Assembly: GCF_034541975.1 (NCBI RefSeq) | Contig: NZ_JAVYJM010000001.1 | Strand: one strand, 5' to 3' | Origin: Dermacoccus abyssi | GTDB taxonomy: Bacteria > Actinomycetota > Actinomycetes > Actinomycetales > Dermatophilaceae | Length of the DNA: 64,000 nt | Shown: piece after piece, positions 61,827 through 64,000 of the stretch | Position numbering within the stretch: position 1 is the stretch's first letter | How the letters are laid out: every line of letters begins with the position of its first letter | Position numbers and translations under genes: made by a program | The notes under the pieces: generated by a model | The model's input: only the letters and a program-made list of their open reading frames with translations | Database searches by the model: none | What the model was told of the DNA's origin: nothing

Positions 61827-62849
61827 TCAGCCGGCCTGCGTCCGGTACGGGACGCGGCTCCACTCGAGGACTGCGGGTGAATCGGTCACACTCACCTTGA
61901 GCCAGCCCTTGTTGTTGTCCGAACCGTCCACCGTGATGCGGGTGAGGTTGTTCGCGCTGACCTTGACGCCGTAGAAAGAGAGCCACCGCGAGCCGCTCGC
62001 CAGCGGCCGGTCGCTGGTGTAGACGTGCGAGTCCCCGTTGATGAGGTACACGGGGCCATGGAACGCGTTCGACTGCTTGACGAGTTCGGCGACAAGTGGC
62101 GTGAACGCCGTGTTGTTCTCGTGCGGCACGTCGTACGTCGGGTCAAACATGTCCGCCTGGAGAGAGACCGCGACGGCGCGGGACTTGTGCTTCTTCGCGT
62201 CGGCGAACGTCGAGCGCAGCGCCGCCAGGTTGGTGTTCATCCGCGCCTTCTGCTCGGCAACCTGCGCCGGCGTCGCCGCCTTCTCGCCGATACCGGTCCA
62301 CGGCGCGAGGTCGTCGTTCGACCCGACGACGTGCAGCGCGGCGAAGCTCACCTTCGCCTTGCGCCACGTCACGATCTCCGGGAAGGCGCGGTTGACGCCG
62401 TCGACGTGCTGGGGGCGCCCGTTCGTCGTGTTGTTCTTCGCGAAAAACGTGGAACGGACGGCAGAGAGGCGCTCCAAGGGGTTGTACGAGCCGTTGTTCG
62501 GGCGGTGGCAGTCGGTCCACTCGTTGTCGCCGGGGGTGTAGACGAGCGGGTCGCGGAAACGGTCGAACTGCTTCTTGATCGAGGCGAAGTAGCTGTCGTC
62601 GCAGCGCGTCGAGCCGTTCTTGATGTCGCCGACGTGCTGAACGAGTCGCACGTCGGGGTCGGCGTTGATCTCGTCGACCCACTTCGGGAACGCCTCGATC
62701 TGCGCCTGGCCGTAGGGGACGTCACCGATGACGGCGAAGGTGTAGCCCGCGTGATGCTTCGCGCCGTCAGAGGCCGCAACCGCCTGAGTGGGAGCCATGC
62801 CTGCGAGGCAGGCGAGAGCAGCAAGGGCGGCCGGGGTGCGATGTTTCAC
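61827..62849 (-). CDS. Secreted metallophosphoesterase-family protein
   Basis: A 340-residue exported protein. A signal peptide (VKHRTPAALAALACLAGMAP, cleavage near AVA-ASD) is followed by YTFAVIGDVPYGQAQIEAFP, HVGDIKNGSTRCDDSYFASI, YTPGDNEWTDCHRPNNG, then the His motifs VYLINGDSHVYTSDRPLA. These fit the calcineurin-like phosphoesterase blocks GD, GDN and GHSH in a divergent form. It may release phosphate from an extracellular substrate. GTG 62849 has a GGAGG site with good spacing. The gene is bracketed by two copies of repeat family B. Confidence 0.8.
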   Translation of the reverse strand: MKHRTPAALAALACLAGMAPTQAVAASDGAKHHAGYTFAVIGDVPYGQAQIEAFPKWVDEINADPDVRLVQHVGDIKNGSTRCDDSYFASIKKQFDRFRDPLVYTPGDNEWTDCHRPNNGSYNPLERLSAVRSTFFAKNNTTNGRPQHVDGVNRAFPEIVTWRKAKVSFAALHVVGSNDDLAPWTGIGEKAATPAQVAEQKARMNTNLAALRSTFADAKKHKSRAVAVSLQADMFDPTYDVPHENNTAFTPLVAELVKQSNAFHGPVYLINGDSHVYTSDRPLASGSRWLSFYGVKVSANNLTRITVDGSDNNKGWLKVSVTDSPAVLEWSRVPYRTQAG

Positions 62850-62952
62850 GTGAATCCTCCAAGTCAAGGTGCGGGCAGCCCCTGCATCCCACGCCTCCGA
62901 CCTGACGACGGCGAGTCGCCGGCGCGAACGGGACATGAACGACTCGGGCGAT

Positions 62953-63012
62953 GGGAGCGAAACACCCTCGGTGGGAGCGCCGTGACGCTCCCACCGAGGG
63001 TGTTTTGCTCCC
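62953..63012. repeat. Repeat family B, right copy (hairpin)
   Basis: Arms 62953-62979 and 62986-63012 pair over 27 bases with a single G-U-compatible difference around a six-base loop. Adjacent sequence (CGTCGGCG) matches the left copy too. Confidence 0.85.
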
Positions 63013-63052
63013 GTCGGCGACCGAGGCCCGCCGAACGGTCAGTCGACCTGGG

Positions 63053-63994
63053 TCAGGACGACTTCACCTCTCGCTTGTTGAGGCGGATGAATCCGATGAC
63101 CATCGGAACCACGAGCCACAGCACGTGCGCGACGGCGAACTTCGCCCACCCTTCGTTCGACATCGTGCCTTCGTAGAGCGGCTGCGTCGTGAGGTTGAGG
63201 TCGATCCACTCACCGACCGTGCGCATCGTCTCGCCGAACGACGTCACTATGCTCACGAGGATCGGGATGAACAGGTACGAACAGATCGCGGCCGGGGTGT
63301 TCTGGAAAGCCAGGCCGAATGCGATACCGATCGAGACCGCGATGAGCTGCGCCAGCACGTTGCCGCCCACGGCGCCCCACGACATCGTCCAGTTGGCGTC
63401 GTGACCGAACGCCGCCTGGGCGATGAGCGTCGTCGCTGCACCGATCGCGAACGCAAAGATGATGGAGAGGGCGCCGAACAGCAGGCCCACGGCCCACTTG
63501 GCGAGGACGACGCGTGAGCGGCGCGGTTCCAGCGTGAACGTGACGAGCGCCGTCCGCTGCGACCACTCACTCGTGACGGTGAGGATGCCGAGGATGGGCA
63601 GGAGGAAACCCATCGGGATACCGGCAGCGGCGACGAAGTTGCCGAACCGCGGCGCCGACTCGCGTCCACCGAACATCACCGCGACGGACGCGATGATGAT
63701 GAGGACGCCCATGGCGATGAGGAGCCACTTGCCGGCGCGCGTGTCGATCATCTTGCGCATCTCGACGGCGAAGAGGCGCCCGAAGGAGACCGGGGAGGTG
63801 CGGCCTTCGTCACCGAGTCGGCTTGGCAGGCGTGATTGGGTCGGAGCGCCGCTGCCCTGCTGGGGGGTGAACTGCGCGCCCTGAGGAGCCTTCTGGGGCA
63901 CCTGCGCGCCCGGGCCGCCCGCCATAGCGGGCTGCTGCTGCGGCGGGTAGTGCCCTCCGCCCTGCGGCTGGTTCGGGTTCATGGGGGTGCTCAT
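63053..63994 (-). CDS. ABC-2 type transporter permease subunit
   Basis: A 313-residue membrane protein. The first 70 residues are Pro/Gln/Gly-rich and hydrophilic (NPNQPQGGGHYPPQQQPAMA), an unusual cytosolic leader. SFGRLFAVEMRKMIDTRAGK and TSEWSQRTALVTFTLEPRR are typical of ABC-2 permeases, followed by about six helices and a basic end (RLNKREVKSS). The ATP-binding subunit is expected to the right of the window, which ends six bases past the ATG. What it exports is unknown. Confidence 0.85.
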   Translation of the reverse strand: MSTPMNPNQPQGGGHYPPQQQPAMAGGPGAQVPQKAPQGAQFTPQQGSGAPTQSRLPSRLGDEGRTSPVSFGRLFAVEMRKMIDTRAGKWLLIAMGVLIIIASVAVMFGGRESAPRFGNFVAAAGIPMGFLLPILGILTVTSEWSQRTALVTFTLEPRRSRVVLAKWAVGLLFGALSIIFAFAIGAATTLIAQAAFGHDANWTMSWGAVGGNVLAQLIAVSIGIAFGLAFQNTPAAICSYLFIPILVSIVTSFGETMRTVGEWIDLNLTTQPLYEGTMSNEGWAKFAVAHVLWLVVPMVIGFIRLNKREVKSS

Positions 63995-64000
63995 CGCGCA

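Overview
The window is about 64 kb of GC-rich DNA (roughly two-thirds G+C, third codon positions nearly all G or C). It carries a densely packed actinobacterial chromosome segment. A mycothiol-type (maleylpyruvate isomerase family) enzyme, a PPK2 polyphosphate kinase, a PMT-like glycosyltransferase, strong GGAGG ribosome sites beside apparently leaderless genes and a LutABC operon all fit Micrococcales. A Dermacoccus- or Janibacter-like genome is my inference, not something the sequence proves. I found no rRNA, tRNA, CRISPR array, intact insertion sequence or prophage.

Layout. 0-6.1 kb: a GAF regulator followed by an acetaldehyde dehydrogenase / alcohol dehydrogenase / DUF779 operon, then a MarR gene overlapping a winged-helix protein. 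6.1-7.5 kb: a scar joining a 5' piece of a Vsr-type endonuclease to a 3' piece of a HCX5R phosphatase, then a GNAT gene bracketed by inverted 27-bp repeats. 7.5-13.9 kb: a peptidase C26 gene and three genes of the homoprotocatechuate (4-hydroxyphenylacetate) meta-cleavage route, hpaE-hpaD-hpaG, divergent from an APC permease. 13.9-15.3 kb: two secreted proteins, one interrupted by an in-frame TAG. 15.6-24.3 kb: housekeeping and unknown genes (mycothiol-type enzyme, YccF, ArsC-like, RtcB ligase, methyltransferase, a Rossmann-like unknown, two coupled OB-fold-like proteins, a small secreted repeat peptide, two coupled PAP2 phosphatases). 24.4-30.7 kb: a PMT-type glycosyltransferase, a second APC permease, an MFS transporter and a DUF1264 protein.

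30.9-36.2 kb is the most accessory-looking stretch. It holds a toxin-antitoxin-like pair with a palindromic operator, a DUF6226-like protein, two VOC proteins, a gene-fragment graveyard with a 50-bp exact repeat, and a solitary AAA ATPase. 36.3-42.8 kb is an L-lactate utilisation module: FadR-type regulator, LctP permease and LutA-LutB-LutC with 4-base stop/start overlaps, converging on a pyridoxal kinase. 43.0-43.7 kb is an AT-richer two-gene membrane cassette. 43.8-57.4 kb: rhodanese, signal peptidase I, VanY-like carboxypeptidase, Fpg/Nei glycosylase, App1 phosphatase, PPK2, MarR, acyl-CoA ligase, a tiny acidic protein overlapping a CPBP protease, an amidase, a carotenoid-dehydrogenase-like oxidoreductase and a VanZ-like protein. 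57.6-60.1 kb: ahpF and ahpC (peroxide defence). 60.3-61.7 kb: a VOC protein, then a LysR and a PLP dehydratase that are both 5'-truncated and abut at their broken ends. 61.8-64 kb: a secreted phosphoesterase bracketed by two copies of one hairpin, and an ABC-2 permease at the right edge.

A recurring theme is long, nearly perfect hairpins (16-27 bp arms) at gene ends without a U-tract. Most probably act as bidirectional terminators. Two hairpin families occur twice, each time flanking one gene. GTGA-N6-TCAC sites resembling CRP/GlxR boxes lie just upstream of the aldehyde dehydrogenase, hpaE and the second APC permease, which suggests shared carbon-state control.
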